The notes under the pieces: generated by a model
Databases searched by the model: none
What the model saw: only the letters and a program-made list of their open reading frames with translations
What the model was told of the DNA's origin: nothing
Program-made: the position numbers and the translations under genes
Part shown: piece after piece, positions 45,005 through 58,610 of the stretch
Layout of the letters: every line of letters begins with the position of its first letter
Position numbering within the stretch: position 1 is the first letter of the stretch
From: Pezicula radicicola
Taxonomy: Eukaryota; Ascomycota; Leotiomycetes; Helotiales; Dermateaceae
DNA length: 64,000 bases
Assembly (NCBI GenBank): GCA_003008705.1
Contig: PDUO01000005.1
Location: 685,997 to 749,996 of the forward strand
Direction of reading: 5' to 3'

Positions 45005-46707
45005 AAATAATAAGTTAAGTGTTTTCTGTGTGGTGGTCGTTGTACAACTACCTCAGGTGATCCTTCTAGTTTCAATTGTCCTATTAAAGAGGACATTGTA
45101 ATTGTGGCCCGGACCACACTTGCCTGGCCATCGAAGAAAGTATCTGTATATTGGTAGCGATGCATAGCTAGTTGAACAATTACAATGACTAATGATTTAG
45201 AACCAAGCGGATACATAATAGTAACGTTCCAACAAACAGCTTATTATAGCCAAGGTCGGTAGCACACAACTAAGTAACAAAAAAGCCACAGACGCCTCTT
45301 AACCTTTTTGATCATTGGCAGGGAATCTAAGGTTGCAAAGCTTCCCTACTTAGGCAACACACTTAACACTATGCTCACCTATCTGATTCAAATAAGGGGT
45401 AGATAACTAAGACAACATAAAACAAGATATCCGGGCTCGGTACTTCCATGACCTTGCTAGTTCCAGAGATCTGTGAAGCCAGCAATTAATTGGCGTCTCT
45501 TAAACAGAGAAGAAATGAATACATATCTACACTCACTAGCAATAAGTTAGAACTATTAGCGATATTCAGACTGATAATGCTCTGGAGTCTGCAACTACAG
45601 GCTATATGTAGAGGTCTAACAATTACATTAACAAGTTTTTGTATCCAAAGAATAAAGAGAAAATCCATAGCTTAGAGAGAAATTTACGTTCTATACTTTA
45701 GTTGCTATTATGTATATAGCAATACGAGATCAAGTTACATCTCGATAGTATTGTGGTAACAATGTTGTGGTTATTGTAATTGGAAAACGTATTAAAGCAA
45801 TTGACTTTAGACTCGCTTCTAGCTTTTGAATTCGATTTATCGTGTAGCATTGCAGGAGGAATCCCATTTAGTGCGGAGTGATATCTATCCCTTATACCCC
45901 TTTCTGCCACGCTCACGGACAAATAGGGCGTGCACGACAAAATGGATGTCTTTTTGGAGGTAACATCCCTGGGGTGTGGAATCTCTGTACGAAATGGCAG
46001 CAAACGGTGTAAGTGATAGATACTGTACCTTTTTCTATAAAATTTAGTCCATGCTAAGTGACTATAAAATAGGGCTGCAAAAGTCGGGGGCTGCAAGAAC
46101 TAGTATCGTAGTAGAACGGGAAATTTGGTGCTAGGTCATTCACAACAGAGGTACTTGAAATTCCCCTTAAGTATAACAAGGAGCTCATAGACTTGGCCAA
46201 TGTAACTATAGTGCAAAGCTTTGGGTACTTCTGAATACGAAGCTACCAATTGGGTAGGACCGTAGAAGTGAACTCGTTTGGCTTTACATTGTGCTCTTGT
46301 CGACACTAGCATTGCGAGTGATGCTATTCCGGGAAAGAGACAGGATTTGACGCAGTAGTCTGAATAGATGTCGAAAAAGAGCCGAGATGATATTTGTTGG
46401 AATTATGGTATTATACGCCTTGCATATTTATTTGCTTAAGTTAGTCTTCTTCTAGGTTACCTATAATACTCCGTAACGTCTTTTGCAAACGTGTTGAGTT
46501 CACCGTGGTTGGTCGAAAGAATGACGGGTGGTGCCAAGGCTCTATGTATCACGTGATGATAAAAGTGGCATGCATTGATGCCTGAGGATGACTATCAAGC
46601 GAGACCGCACAAATCGACTTTTTGATATCCTCAGAACTTTCTGAAGTTCGCGACAACGACGACTAACTAACTCGACAGCAATTCCGACAACGCCATCAAC
46701 CCTTGAG
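45005..46707. other. Intergenic, no gene seen
   Basis: AT-rich spacer before the ribosomal protein gene. Short frames on both strands lack support. Confidence 0.45.
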
Positions 46708-48118
46708 ATGGCATCCCGACCTACTGTCACCATCTTGTCCGCCGATGGCTCTGCCAGCGGTGCGACCCACCCTCTCCCAAAGGTACGAAGGATCCAAGAG
46801 TGTTGCGACTACTGCTGTTGAAGAAGATTGAAAATCAAGCGGGGATGGCAAAGCGCACCAATTGACTGGAATATAGGTCTTCCTCTCCCCCATCAGACCA
46901 GATATCGTCCAGACTGTCCACACCGGTGTCGCAAAGAACAAGCGTCAACCATATGCCGTGAGCGAGAAGGCTGGTCACCAAACCTCTGCTGAGTCCTGGG
47001 GTACTGGTACGTACACAAATTTACTTCGATTGGGAACCCCGGAGGAAGGAAAGAAGATGGGCTCAAAACATTTGCTGGCACATCCGGAGGCACTGTTGAG
47101 AAAGCACATGGAAAATTTTAGGGAGGACTAGCTAACTCAAATCAACACAGGTCGTGCTGTTGCCCGTATTCCCCGTGTCTCTGGAGGAGGAACTCACCGT
47201 GCTGGACAAGCTGCTTTTGGTAACATGTGCAGATCTGGTCGTATGTTCGCTCCCACAAAGGTCTGGAGAAAATGGCACCAGAAGATCAACCTTAACCAGA
47301 AGTGAGATATTTCCCATTGTGACGAAATCTACAAAAATGCTGATCTTCTCAGGCGATTTGCTACCGTCTCTGCTTTGGCTGCTTCCTCTGTCCCAGCTCT
47401 CCTCCTCGCCCGTGGTCACCAAGTCTCCAGCGTCCCTGAGGTTCCTCTCGTTATCAACTCCGAGGTCTTCTCTGGAGCCGCCATCGCTCGCACATCCGCC
47501 GCAGTCGGTCTCTTGAAGTCAGTTGGTGCTTCCGCCGATATCGACAAGGTTAAGCAGTCCCGCAAGCTCCGTGCTGGTAAGGGTAAGCTTCGTGGACGCC
47601 GTCACCGCCAACGCCGTGGCCCATTGGTTGTCTACGATCCCGAGGTTGATGGAAAGGAGCTGTCCCGCGCTTTCCGCAATATTGCTGGTGTCGAGACCTC
47701 CTCCGTTTTTGCCCTTAACCTTCTCCAACTCGCCCCAGGTGGACATCTCGGCCGCTTCATTATCTGGACATCAGCTGCTTTCAAGGCACTTGATACCATT
47801 TATGGCTCCACCACCCAACCTTCAGCACTCAAGAAGGACTTCCTCCTCCCATCCAACGTTGTTCAACAAGCAGATATTGGCCGTTTGATCAACTCCTCCG
47901 AAATCCAGTCAGTCATCCGTGCTGCCAAGGGTACGTCGAGAACCAAGCGTGCTGGTGTCCAGAAGAAGAACCCTTTGCTCAACAAGCAAGTTCTACTGAG
48001 ACTCAACCCATACGCTGCTGGTTACTCAAAGGAGAAGATTGGTACGAAGGGATTGGAGGCTGGTAAGCCAGAGGACTTTTCCAAGACTCCTTTCGCAAAG
48101 GTTCTGCACGAGGATTAA
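46708..48118 (+). CDS. RPL4: 60S ribosomal protein uL4 (L4)
   Basis: Structural protein of the large ribosomal subunit; its long loop reaches the exit tunnel. Exons are 46708-46782, 46877-47006, 47151-47301 and 47353-48118, giving 373 residues. Introns are 94, 144 (branch GCTAAC) and 51 bp. The start [14 protein letters not shown] is followed by [27 protein letters not shown]. The tunnel loop is [27 protein letters not shown], and later come [35 protein letters not shown] and [18 protein letters not shown]. Intron clustering at the 5' end is normal for fungal ribosomal genes. The coding sequence is rich in C-ending codons compared with its neighbours, as expected for high expression. Confidence 0.97.
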
Positions 48119-49677
48119 GCGGGTTTCGGTTTTGTGATTTGATGTTACGGGATGGGGTTGGGAAACGGATTTGTGCTTAGTTACGGCGCAACCTTGTCTC
48201 ATCATAGCCAGCCGGCTGAGTTTACTCGAATGAACAAAAGCTGTCTGCTTCTAAAATAATTATGACCATTGTGCGACTTGCTCTATTCTCGACCCAGACT
48301 TGTGCAAAGGGTGCAATCAACTGAAGCATTCTTTTCTTTCGTTCACCGTCCCTGTTCAAGACTAAAGTGTCATGAAGCACAGGTTACGGGCCTACTCATA
48401 ACGAAAATGAAGGTAGACCAACCATCTAGGATTCTGATATGATATCTGTATTGCATGTAAATTGACTCCCCAGCACAAAGCTCCTACCACAGATCTACAT
48501 TAACTTTGTTGAATCTAAGCTTTATACTACAAATAGATATTGAAGACATTTCCACCTGAACAATGCTGGTGTTGATACAATCCCTTAAATATGGCTGAAG
48601 TATTGTCTACTAGCAGGGCCAGAAATGCTGTAGACAGAAATAGGAGCAAAGCCCAACAACCTCACTAATAAGCAACAGTTGAGATGAGATATTTAAAGCT
48701 GGAAAAGGGACCTGGAAGTGAGAGGAAGTACTAATAAGTAATTAGGTTCCAAAAGTACACACTTAGAATTTGATGTGCAATGAAACACCCCGATCTATAT
48801 AGTTCTCTGTTATAAGTGAAGTGTAAAAGCGTTAATATTTAGCTACAGAAAACCCTGATAGCATAGGTAAGGCCATCCAGATGAAAAGGGAAGCTATCTG
48901 ATGCTGTAAAATATTCCATGGAATTCGACACCAGCACATGACTTCCCCAGTAGGTTGAATTCAGTAATTGGCTTGATTTGGACAACTGACTTGATTTGAG
49001 TAATTCGCCTACTTTAGTCAAGCGGTACATGCAAGCAATTAAGAACCAAATGCTGCTTCTGAGGGGAGGTGCAATGGGTGAATGAGAGGATGACAGGAGC
49101 AAAAAAGCTCAGTACAATGATTTTATCCTATCTACAGTTCCAGATTTGAATTGATTATCTGGCACCGGCTCCTCCGTTGGTATGACATTCTCAACATCAA
49201 CCTTAACCAATAATTTTTTTAAGCTGGATGATAAATATTTCAGCGCCTTCAACAACACCGTAATCTGTAGTGACAATAACGTAAAATCGTCACTTTGTAG
49301 GTCCAACTTATAAGAGTGTTTTTTGCCTCAACCTTATTAAAGCTCCCCAATCCAAGGCAACCACGACTCTCGTTTTGGGAAATATTGTTTGCTATCCTTC
49401 CTCGCCATCGTCGAAACAAAGTGTTTGTTCAACACGCTCAACTTCACAAAGGCGAAACACCAACAAATCTACCGCCATCATCTTCTCACAACACAAAACA
49501 GGGTCTCCTGTCGGAGGATTCCTCGAACACTTCGTCCGCAGACCCAATCCTCTCGAAAGCGCCTTCTCTTTGCCACTTTTGGTATGAGAAGGAAACCACG
49601 AGTTTCGAAACTTACTCTATCTGCGTACATCAACCTCAAAGTCGTAGAAGTGCTTATACTTCCCAGCGACAGTAACC
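48119..49677. other. Intergenic and leader of the SUMO protease gene
   Basis: About 1.5 kb with no gene. An open frame at 49316-49675 directly before the protease start has no domain and is probably 5' UTR or an upstream frame. Confidence 0.45.
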
Positions 49678-52600
49678 ATGGCGGCGAGTTCTCAGCTGCC
49701 TGATGGAGATCTTGTGGCCCAGGAACCAAACATCGAAAAATCCCGGCAGAGTCCAAAGACACAACAGGAGGCATTTGAAATTGACATGGCAAGTTATGAT
49801 TCGAGAGAAGCTTTTAATCGTCTTCTACCACGCCAGGGACCAAAGACACAAAAGGAGGCATTTGAAGATGAGATGGCAAGCTATGATACCAGCGAAGCTA
49901 TTGGTCGTATTTTGGCACAAGAGGGGATAGCCGAAGATGGCAGCGACAAAAACGAAATTATTTATCTTGGTTCGAAGAGAGAGGTGGACGAAGGTGAAGA
50001 TGGTAGGACCGGGAGCAAGGCTGATGATATCGGAGCCAATCAGCGAGCCCTAAGCGTGCCACCTCCGAATCCCCTCCAGAACCAACGTCCGCAACACGAA
50101 ATTACTTTCGTAGAACACATTGAACGACCTGTACAGTCTATCCCTCCACGGAGGCGCAATAACTACAGTGGAGGCGATATTCTAGAATGTACGCGCAGAG
50201 GAGAAAGTCTGCCACCTAGCTTGGATTCTACGAAGCATGAAGGCTTGGAGATGTCGGGAGTTCGTCAAAGGAAGAAGACACACGACGAGCAGAAATTAGC
50301 AGGAATATCGTTGGCCCATCAGCGCGATCAATCGTCGTCTCCGAAGGAGATACCGAACCCTCGAAACCCTACGGGATCATATGTATGTGTACCGGTATTT
50401 CTTGAACATCCGCACAAGGCTGTGTCGTTGAAGCCTTTCGGCTAGGCCCGCGGTTCGCTAACACGATTGAACATCCAGGAAGACGAAGGCAAAGCAATTG
50501 AGGTGACGAGGGTGAAGACCAGGCCCAACACGTCACTCAAGCGACTACAGCAGTTGAACACGGAAGATAATCCTATCATTGTCGACGAGTCAGTATATCC
50601 GCGAGCTGGGGGTTCAATGAGTGGTTCAATGAGTGGTTCTGATATCGTGCAGGAAAAGATTTATCGCGTCAGCGAAGGCACATGCGCCAGAGCCAGAATT
50701 CCCCAAGGCGAATGTGAAGGAGGAATGGTATGGTTCACCATCTAGGCAGAATTCATTTTCGGGTTCTAATGCTCCCGCGAGCAGGCATGCATGGATACGG
50801 TACAATACGAAACTTGGAGGAAGTTTGCCTAACTACGGGTATGTCTACCTTTACGCAAAGCCATGCTGAACGAACATGCGACTAATATCATTTGCTAGTC
50901 CACCAGAAGACGACAAAGCTGCCGTACACATAATGCCGCCCACAGGATACAAGAGACCGGTAAGTGTTAAATACGATGCTATTAAACGTCGCTGATTTGC
51001 AACAAGAATATCACCATAGGTGGACCACAACCAAGAAACACACTTAGCGGCTTCGACCTTACCTCCAGAGCAGCTCGAAGTCAGGAACCGGAAGTACATG
51101 CAACAAAGCGGCAGAGGATTGAAGCGCCGATTGGTAGAGATAGGCCTATAGAGGTTTTCGACCTAGATGGTTCTGAGGTAACAGGCAGTCAAAGATCTGG
51201 AGGCCAAAATACCAGGAAATCAGGCCGTGGTGTTTCACTCAGTGGATCACGCAACGGAAGCAGTGGTGTCGCAGAATCCCAAGGCGTGAATGACCTTGTA
51301 TATCTGAGGTCTAGCAGAAAGAGGCGACAGCATAGCACACAACCGAACGGCAGTTCCTCAGATGGCCAATCCATAGGATCGAAGCACTCATCGAACTCAA
51401 ACTGTAGCCCACAAGGTAAAGTTCAAAATCCACAACAGCACCAGGCACATTCGAATTTAGAAGACCCTACCGATCTCATTTCAGATGATGAAGCGGATAA
51501 GAGCTGCTTCCGGAATGGACAGTCCCAGTTGGCAGTTGTCATTACTTCATACCAAGGCTCAGCTAATCTCAAGCCGGCGCGACACAAGACAAATGACAAA
51601 AATAACCCAACATTTCAAGAAACAGGTGAAGTATCGAAGTTCTTCAAAAGCAGTAATGATGACCCACGAAAGGAGAATTCAATGATCTCAAAGAATGGGA
51701 CCTCCTCGCTTCATATGTTAAACGGCACCAAAGGCAAGAAGTCGGAGTACAAATACGAAGACCAAGATAGCTATGACGAGATACAGGTTGTGCAGGATCT
51801 GTTAGGAGATACTTCGGAAGCCTCTAAAGCCAGATTCACACGCGTGGTCCACTCCGCGGCCAAGGACACAAAAGAAAATGCCGACAAAAGAAACTCAGAG
51901 CCTGGAAAATCTCGTGCTCCAAAGCCAAAAAACCAGAGTATTAAACCTAGGGAACAGATGTATAGGGTGCTACAAGTCTTCTCTGAAACCCAAATGTGGC
52001 TCGTTGATGATGACAATTCGACATTGTGTCTATTTGAAGACGTCAAGACTGGACTATATCGTCTTCTTGATAATGAAGCTGTACCACATTTCGAACTCGC
52101 TCCCCGGTCGATCGTAAAAATATTTCACGATAGTAGCACTGGCAGGTTGTTTATTTCGAGACATAGAGATTCTGTTGGAAATAGAGACTCTGCTGGAACT
52201 AGAGTTTGTTTGGAACTGGAAAATCACGCCCTCAGTACGGCATTGTGCGATGATATATGCGCAGCAGCTCCTTTGCTCTATTCGGTTCCCCAATCAGAGT
52301 TAGTAGAGCACCCTCTGTCGAGAAAGTTTGCTAACTTTGTGTACAGGGATCACATGGAAAAGCTTTTTCGTAACACTCGCAAGGAAACCGAGACCGCAAA
52401 GAAGAGGACGAGAGCTACTAATGATGATCAAGCAGCTGACCTGCAGCTAATCAAAGCCAAACAAGCAGCCAGACATTCAGAAATTGAAAATCAGAGGCAG
52501 GAAGCAAAGACTGGCCGCAACATGCGACAGGCTGCTGACTTTGAAGAAGACGAATTATCTTTTGAACCGAGGAAAACGCTTCGTTCGAGAATGGAAACTC

Positions 52601-55356
52601 GTTCATCCGATCTTCTAGAAGAATCCGAGCAAAGAAAACGTTCCGAAATTGCCCCCCAAAATTTCTACGGGAAGAGCGTGACTCTCGCTCCATCATTGAT
52701 GGGATCGAATGTCACCACAGCTCCCACAAGAATGAGCACCAGAGTGTCTGCGTCGAGAAATCAACCAAAGCAACGAACTCCCAGCCCGGAAAGGTGGACG
52801 GAAAGAAATACCGACTGGCAGGAGAAATGGACAAGCTCTATCCTATATCCTCACGAGGGAAAGAAGAAAGCGAGGGTCGACTTACAAGATATCCAACGAT
52901 TGGACGAGGGTGAATTTTTGAACGACAATCTGATCATCTTCTATCTTCGTTGGCTGGAACATCATCTGGAAGAGAAACGACCTGACCTGGTCAACCGCAT
53001 TTATTTCCACAACACATTCTTCTATACCAGCCTCACCAAGGACGTCAAGGGAAATAGTATCAATTATGAAGCCGTCAAGCGATGGACCTCTAAAGTTGAT
53101 CTATCCACGTATGACTACATAATTGTTCCTGTTAATGAACAGGCACACTGGTACGTTGCAATTATTTGCAACACCCCGAAACTCCTTCTCGCAGATAGTC
53201 CGGCCAAAGAGGACGCCAAAGAGGACGCTCCTCTGAAGGAAGCTAGCAAAGAAGTTCAAATTCACTATGTAGAAGAATCATCAAGTCCATGGCCAATGGC
53301 CATTCCTGAGGCAGCATCCAAAGCCCCAGCAAATGAGATTGAAAGCGCACCTTCGCCTCACACTGAAAGTAAGTCGGATATCTATGAGGTTGAGGAAGAC
53401 CGAGGACCAGGGGACAATATTGCAAATGCAGAAAACATGCGCGATCAGCGTACAGATTCTGGACGGGTCGATACTCTTGATGTTGATGTTGAAATGACCG
53501 ATGCTCCCGTTGTGGAATCTCATGAAAACAAGGCGAACAGCCAGGAACGCAACCCCACTCCAGGGAAACGTGGTAAGAGACATCCACCGCAAAAGGCTCC
53601 AGATCCGCACCAATTTTGGATCGTGGTACTGGACTCTCTTGGGATAAAGCGCAGTAGCGCATGCAACAAATTGAGGGATTACATGGTGATGGAGATCATG
53701 GATAAGAAACAAATCGAGGTTCATCCTCCGCGGGTAACTACTTTCAACGCAACCAAAATACCTCTACAAGAGAACTACTACGACTGCGGCGTGTTCCTGC
53801 TTCAGTACATTGAGCGATTTCTTGCTTGTCCGGACCAGTTTATTGGAAGCCTCTTGCGGAGAGAGTTTGATTATCCGATAGAGTGGAAACAATCTGAAAT
53901 GCGGACTAAGATCCGTGACACTCTCCTTAAGTTGCAAGAAGAGCAGTCAGCAGAAAATCTGAGACTTAAAAAGGAGAAGAAAAAGAAGAAGTCTGCAGCA
54001 AGCAAGAGTCAACCATCAACGGCCCCAACAGAGACACATATCACAGAGCACTCCCTTCCATCTCTTGCGAATTCCAATCGGGCTGGTGGTGGTGATGTAA
54101 GGCAAGAAGGGACAGAGGCGGAAGTCATTCCAGCAGGACTAAAAGACACTGATCAGGATTCAAAATCGATTCTGGACACTGCATCCAAGGCTAGTGGTTC
54201 CCATGAAAATCCACGGAGTGAGCCTCGCAAAGGCTTTATAGGGAATATTTTTAAGCAAGGGCAAAGGCTCATTAGTCGTCATATGAGCACCCATGACAAG
54301 AATCAAAGCCGGGAAGGACCAATTCGGCTTGGCAGAACATATTCCAATCCTGTCGACGTCCCTGAATCGCCTCAGCTACGACGAAAATCAAGTACCATCG
54401 AATCTGCTAGATCGTCTCCCGCACGCCAGCTGGCGCAGGAATCTGCCGTTTGTCCATATCGTGCACACTCCGGCGACTTTTCTGTAGACCTCGTCAAAGA
54501 AGATCTGGCGGAGCAGCCACAACAATCAAAAGCATCGTCGAAATCCCCCGGCCATGTTTCAGTACAGCAAAAGGACCCGGCGATGACAAGTGAGAGTGAA
54601 CTATATGGTACGACTTTCGAAGACAGTTTGCCCGCCACAGCGACTTCCCAACCTCCTTGGAGCAAAAGACAAAGTACACCACACCCTGGAATACCATCAG
54701 ACCGAAGTGCATCACCACTCATCTCTTCCACGGCCCATGACGACTGGAATAGCATATCGTCTTCGCCGGAGCGAGAAGTAGTGGGGCGAGAACCGATGCA
54801 GCCGGATAGGTCCTCTAGACCCATTGCAAAGCTCCAAGGACAAGTGGAAATCCCTTCCAGCGACAAGGATGATGCCGAAGTATTAAGTGAAGATGAAATG
54901 CTTCTTGATGATGTGAATGCTGCATATCAGTTACGGAGAGAATCTGCACAACCTCCACCACACCACCGACCAGCTAGACGTCTATCTGTGTCGCCTTCTT
55001 CCGAGACACAGAAGGACATCTCCTCATCGGATCCAGCCAGTAGCCCTTTTAAAGGATTCCAAGATTCTTTCGCGGAGACAACTTTAGGAGATGCATCTCC
55101 AGGTCGGCGACGCCGCATTGCAGCAAGCAGTATGGCTCCAGAACTGGAGAGTCCAAAGAAACTTGCCAAGTCAGCTCCTCCAACCCCTCAGACAGCGTTT
55201 GAACCCAAGGCCAAGAGGCGCCGGTCGGTTTCATCTTCAGACCGACGACGGAAATCCTCTGTGAAAGACTCCAGTCCAGTTCAACATCGAATGTCTGGCA
55301 CCAATTTCAGAGATGCGGCGGATTCGGTAATTATTGGGAGGCACTCCAAACAATAA
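49678..55356 (+). CDS. Ulp2/SENP6-7-type SUMO protease
   Basis: Cysteine protease (C48) that removes SUMO, in the Ulp2 class trimming SUMO chains in the nucleus. Five exons are predicted: 49678-50382, 50479-50588, 50653-50838, 50899-50959 and 51007-55356, with introns of 96, 64, 60 and 47 bp; each junction was set by phase. The product is about 1803 residues. The protease domain spans about 970-1310: WTSSILYPHEGKKKARVDLQDIQRLDEGEFLNDN, then NEQAHWYVAIICN (H1068), then VVLDSLG (D1230), then PLQENYYDCGVFLLQYIE (Q1275, C1281). The ~160 residues between His and Asp, much more than in Ulp1, are the large insertion typical of Ulp2/SENP6-7. The N-terminus carries a duplicated ~33-residue unit. A SIM-like EVFDLDGSE and basic KKRTRA/KRRRSVS stretches fit a nuclear SUMO-binding protein. 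Confidence 0.88.
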
Positions 55357-56326
55357 CTCTACCTCATCAACTCAACTAAACATAGATAATTAATACTCAT
55401 GGGTATCACATCGAAATGGTGGCCGGCGATGTTTTTCCCTTTTCCTTTTTCCAATTTTTTTTTTTTACATTTTGCTACCTTGCATAGCCCGGGCGTTTTA
55501 TAGATCATCGGTTGCTTCATTTAGAGCATCTATACATCAGGAACGAATACTTCAATTGGCGTTTGGGAGTGAGGCTAGGCATCATGATGATGATACGGAA
55601 TGGACTGCAGGTCAACGGGCTAGATAGTGGGCTTGTACATAGTTATAGTAGATGGCGTGCAATAAAATTGCAACCAACGTGGCAGCTACCATAAACCCGG
55701 TTCTACGAAGTACTTATGAGCTCGATTTCTCTCCAACCTTAAAAAGGATATCTTACAATACAACCATACAAGCAATTATATTACTTATACAATAATAATC
55801 CGGAGCAGTTGATAATTCTATAGCTTTATTTCCGGGTGGGCCTTGTAGGTCTCGCTCATTGCTTATAATCTACAAAGAGTCTTAGTTAGGTAAGACTTTG
55901 ATAGATAATGGCGGTGGCTGCGACTTGTTGCGTGGTTATTCTAAGTTGAAACTGGTGTTTAAGACTCTTCTCCCTTCTCTTATTTCAAGTATTCAAAGAG
56001 TTTCTGTCTTTTTCGCCCTAATTTGTCACAACCCGTGAAGTAGGTATTGGTAGGTCTTTGGTCTTAATAAAATTTGATAAGACGCAGACGCCAGATTAGT
56101 ACTGGTGCTTATCAGGGCATACTTACTTTGTAGATCTTAAGATTTGGTCGACCAATCACGGTTGCCAGAATCTGCAGTAGGGATGCAGAATAGGCTATGT
56201 CAGCATCATCAGTGTGCCTCCCTCACTCAAATATGGTCAATACATAGGCTGATCATATCCTCTTACTACTCTCTCTTCTTGAGAAATATCTCATATATCA
56301 AGAATTTAGAGGTGTTACGTCCCACA
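55357..56326. other. Intergenic, no gene seen
   Basis: Spacer between the protease gene and the iminopeptidase gene. It has a T-run at about 55456-55470 and no coding support. Confidence 0.45.
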
Positions 56327-57527
56327 ATGTCCACACAACCAGCTTCACCAAAAGTTACCGAAGGCACTGTCGACTTCGACGTCCCCTCAGCAGGTAAAGC
56401 ATGTCAAACATGGTATAAAATCATCGGCGATCTCAACGCAGGTACACGACCCCTCATCACAGTTCATGGCGGCCCAGGTCTCAGCCACGATTACATGCTC
56501 CCACTCTCCGACCTAAGCAAACTATACTCCATCCCCGTCCTCTTCTACGACCAACTCGGCAACGGAAACTCAACCCATCTGCTAGAGAAAAAAGGCGATG
56601 AAACTTTCTGGACTGAAAACCTTTTCATCGCCGAACTCGATAATCTGATTTCTAAATTGAAAATTGGAGAGTATGATTATTTGGGTCATAGTTGGGGTGG
56701 TATGATGGGCGCTAATTTTGCGGCGAGGACGCCTAGTCCGAAGGGTTTGAGGAGGTGCGTTTTGAGTAATAGTCCCGCTGATATTGAGAGTTGGTGTGCT
56801 GCTTATTTGAGGTATCGTGAGAGGATGCCCCAGGAGAAACAGGATGTTTTTAGGAAGTGTGAGGAGACAGGTGATTTTGAGGATCCTGAGGTGAGAGATT
56901 TCTTCTTTTATTTTTCTCTATTGCTTCTGAGCTCAAGTATATTTCCTCTCCGTTGTACGATTTTTGCTTCACTCTATGCCATGCATAATGTGGAGAAGTT
57001 TGTTCCTCGTTCTCCTTGCCTTGAGAAGTACTACGTAGAGGAGTTGCTGACTTTCTGACTTTGATAGTATGAGGAAGTGTTCATGGAGTTCATGGGAAAG
57101 TATATGTGCAGAGTACAGCCATGGCCCGAGGAGCTGATGACGAGTTTTGGAATTGGGAAGGAGGACGGGACAGTTTCTCTGACAATGTGTGTTCCTCTCC
57201 TACTTTCCCTTCATACCTATAAACTCTCATTTTAGAATCCCAGTTGGCTGATAAGCTGGTTATCTGTATAGGCTCGGCCCAGATGAGTTCCATGCTAAAG
57301 GTAGTTTGGACAATTGGTCTGCTGTTGAGACATGTCAGAATATTTCGGTACCGACTTTGGTTATTAATGGTACGGATGAAGGTGCCGATGATGCTTCTAT
57401 CAAACCTTTTCTGGATAAGATTCCGGATGTTAAATGGGTTAAGTTTGAAAAGTCAGCACATATGCCTTTTTTTGAGGAGAGAGAGAAGTATATGAAGGCT
57501 GTGGGGGAGTGGTTGGTGAGTAAGTAG
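56327..57527 (+). CDS. Proline iminopeptidase (S33, alpha/beta hydrolase)
   Basis: Cytosolic serine peptidase that releases N-terminal proline or related residues; some fungal members act as L-amino-acid amide hydrolases. Exons are 56327-56890, 57068-57186 and 57272-57527 (312 residues) with introns of 177 and 85 bp. The oxyanion motif is HGGPG (ITVHGGPGLSHDYM), followed by FYDQLGNGNST, the nucleophile elbow GHSWGG (LGHSWGGMMGANFA), the acid at NGTDEGAD and the base at SAHMPFFEE. The upstream frame is open to 56144 but the domain begins at this ATG (MSTQPASPKVTEGTVDF). Length and motif order match the family. Confidence 0.93.
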
Positions 57528-58610
57528 GGAGGGCAGTATAACGTTGATGGGAAGAACGGGATGCTAGTGAAATTATGGAGGGTTTAGACTGTGCTTTCAA
57601 TTATCCTTACCGTCCTTAAATTGCGTGTGGTATTAGCTTTCTGGATGGCGAAAAGTTATGTGGTGCGTTCCTGTGCTAAGACCGAGTCATGGTCCAGGAG
57701 ATCGGAGGTTGCTTCACCAGTCGAGCTTTGTATTCAATACCGTTCATTATCAATCAATTCAAGTAAATTACGTCCACAAAATTACCTACTAAAAATTCGG
57801 GAGTTTGTCAAAACTACAATGTCTTCTTGCGCTCAAACTTTATCCCTTTTTGATACCCTCTTACCATCACCTCTGTATAATACAAGTCTAAAAATAAACC
57901 TCTACATAACTCTTACCACTCCGCACACAATATATAATACAGAATACAAAATCAATAGACTTACAACTCAAAAATATGACCTTCTACAGAGCCATCCCAT
58001 AGTTAGCAAGGCAACGATCAAACCCCTCGCTTATCCAATCCCCCCCTAAAAACCCAAAACAACATTCAATCTCAACAAACAGAAAAGGCGTTACTACATA
58101 AGGATAGTGGTATCTGGACAAATTCTATTTAAGAGGAGGAAAGATTCAACTACTAGCAATGAAAAATGGTCCGCTAATCCCGCTTACGAATACGCATACG
58201 AAAAAGAAACAAAAAAACAAACTTGTATGTTCTCTCGTTATAAGACTCCTTGGAAGCAGCGTAAGAGAGACTGTAAATCTGGGTTTGTTCTCGAAGGGGT
58301 GAAAACCTGATATGAGTTTTTTTTTGGCTTTTTTGTTTTACTTTTTTTGGGCGAGTTGGGTTGTTGATTTGGATGGGTTTCTTTAGCGAGGTTGTGGAAG
58401 ATCCCCTTTTTTTTGCGGCGCGTTTGTTGTTGATGTTGCTACCTAGATAGGTGAAAGTGGAGGTGAAATTGAAGGGGGTGGCTAGTCTGAAATCGCTCTA
58501 TTTGTATGTTCTACTTAAATGCCTTCCGAAGCTGAAAACCTTTTAAACCACAAAGCCCATTTAACAACGTCAAGTCATCTCCATCCATCTATCCACGAAA
58601 CCCCTATCGC
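57528..58610. other. Intergenic, no gene seen
   Basis: AT-rich convergent spacer between the iminopeptidase gene and the 3' end of the transcription factor gene. A T-rich run at 58317-58345 could serve polyadenylation. Confidence 0.45.
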
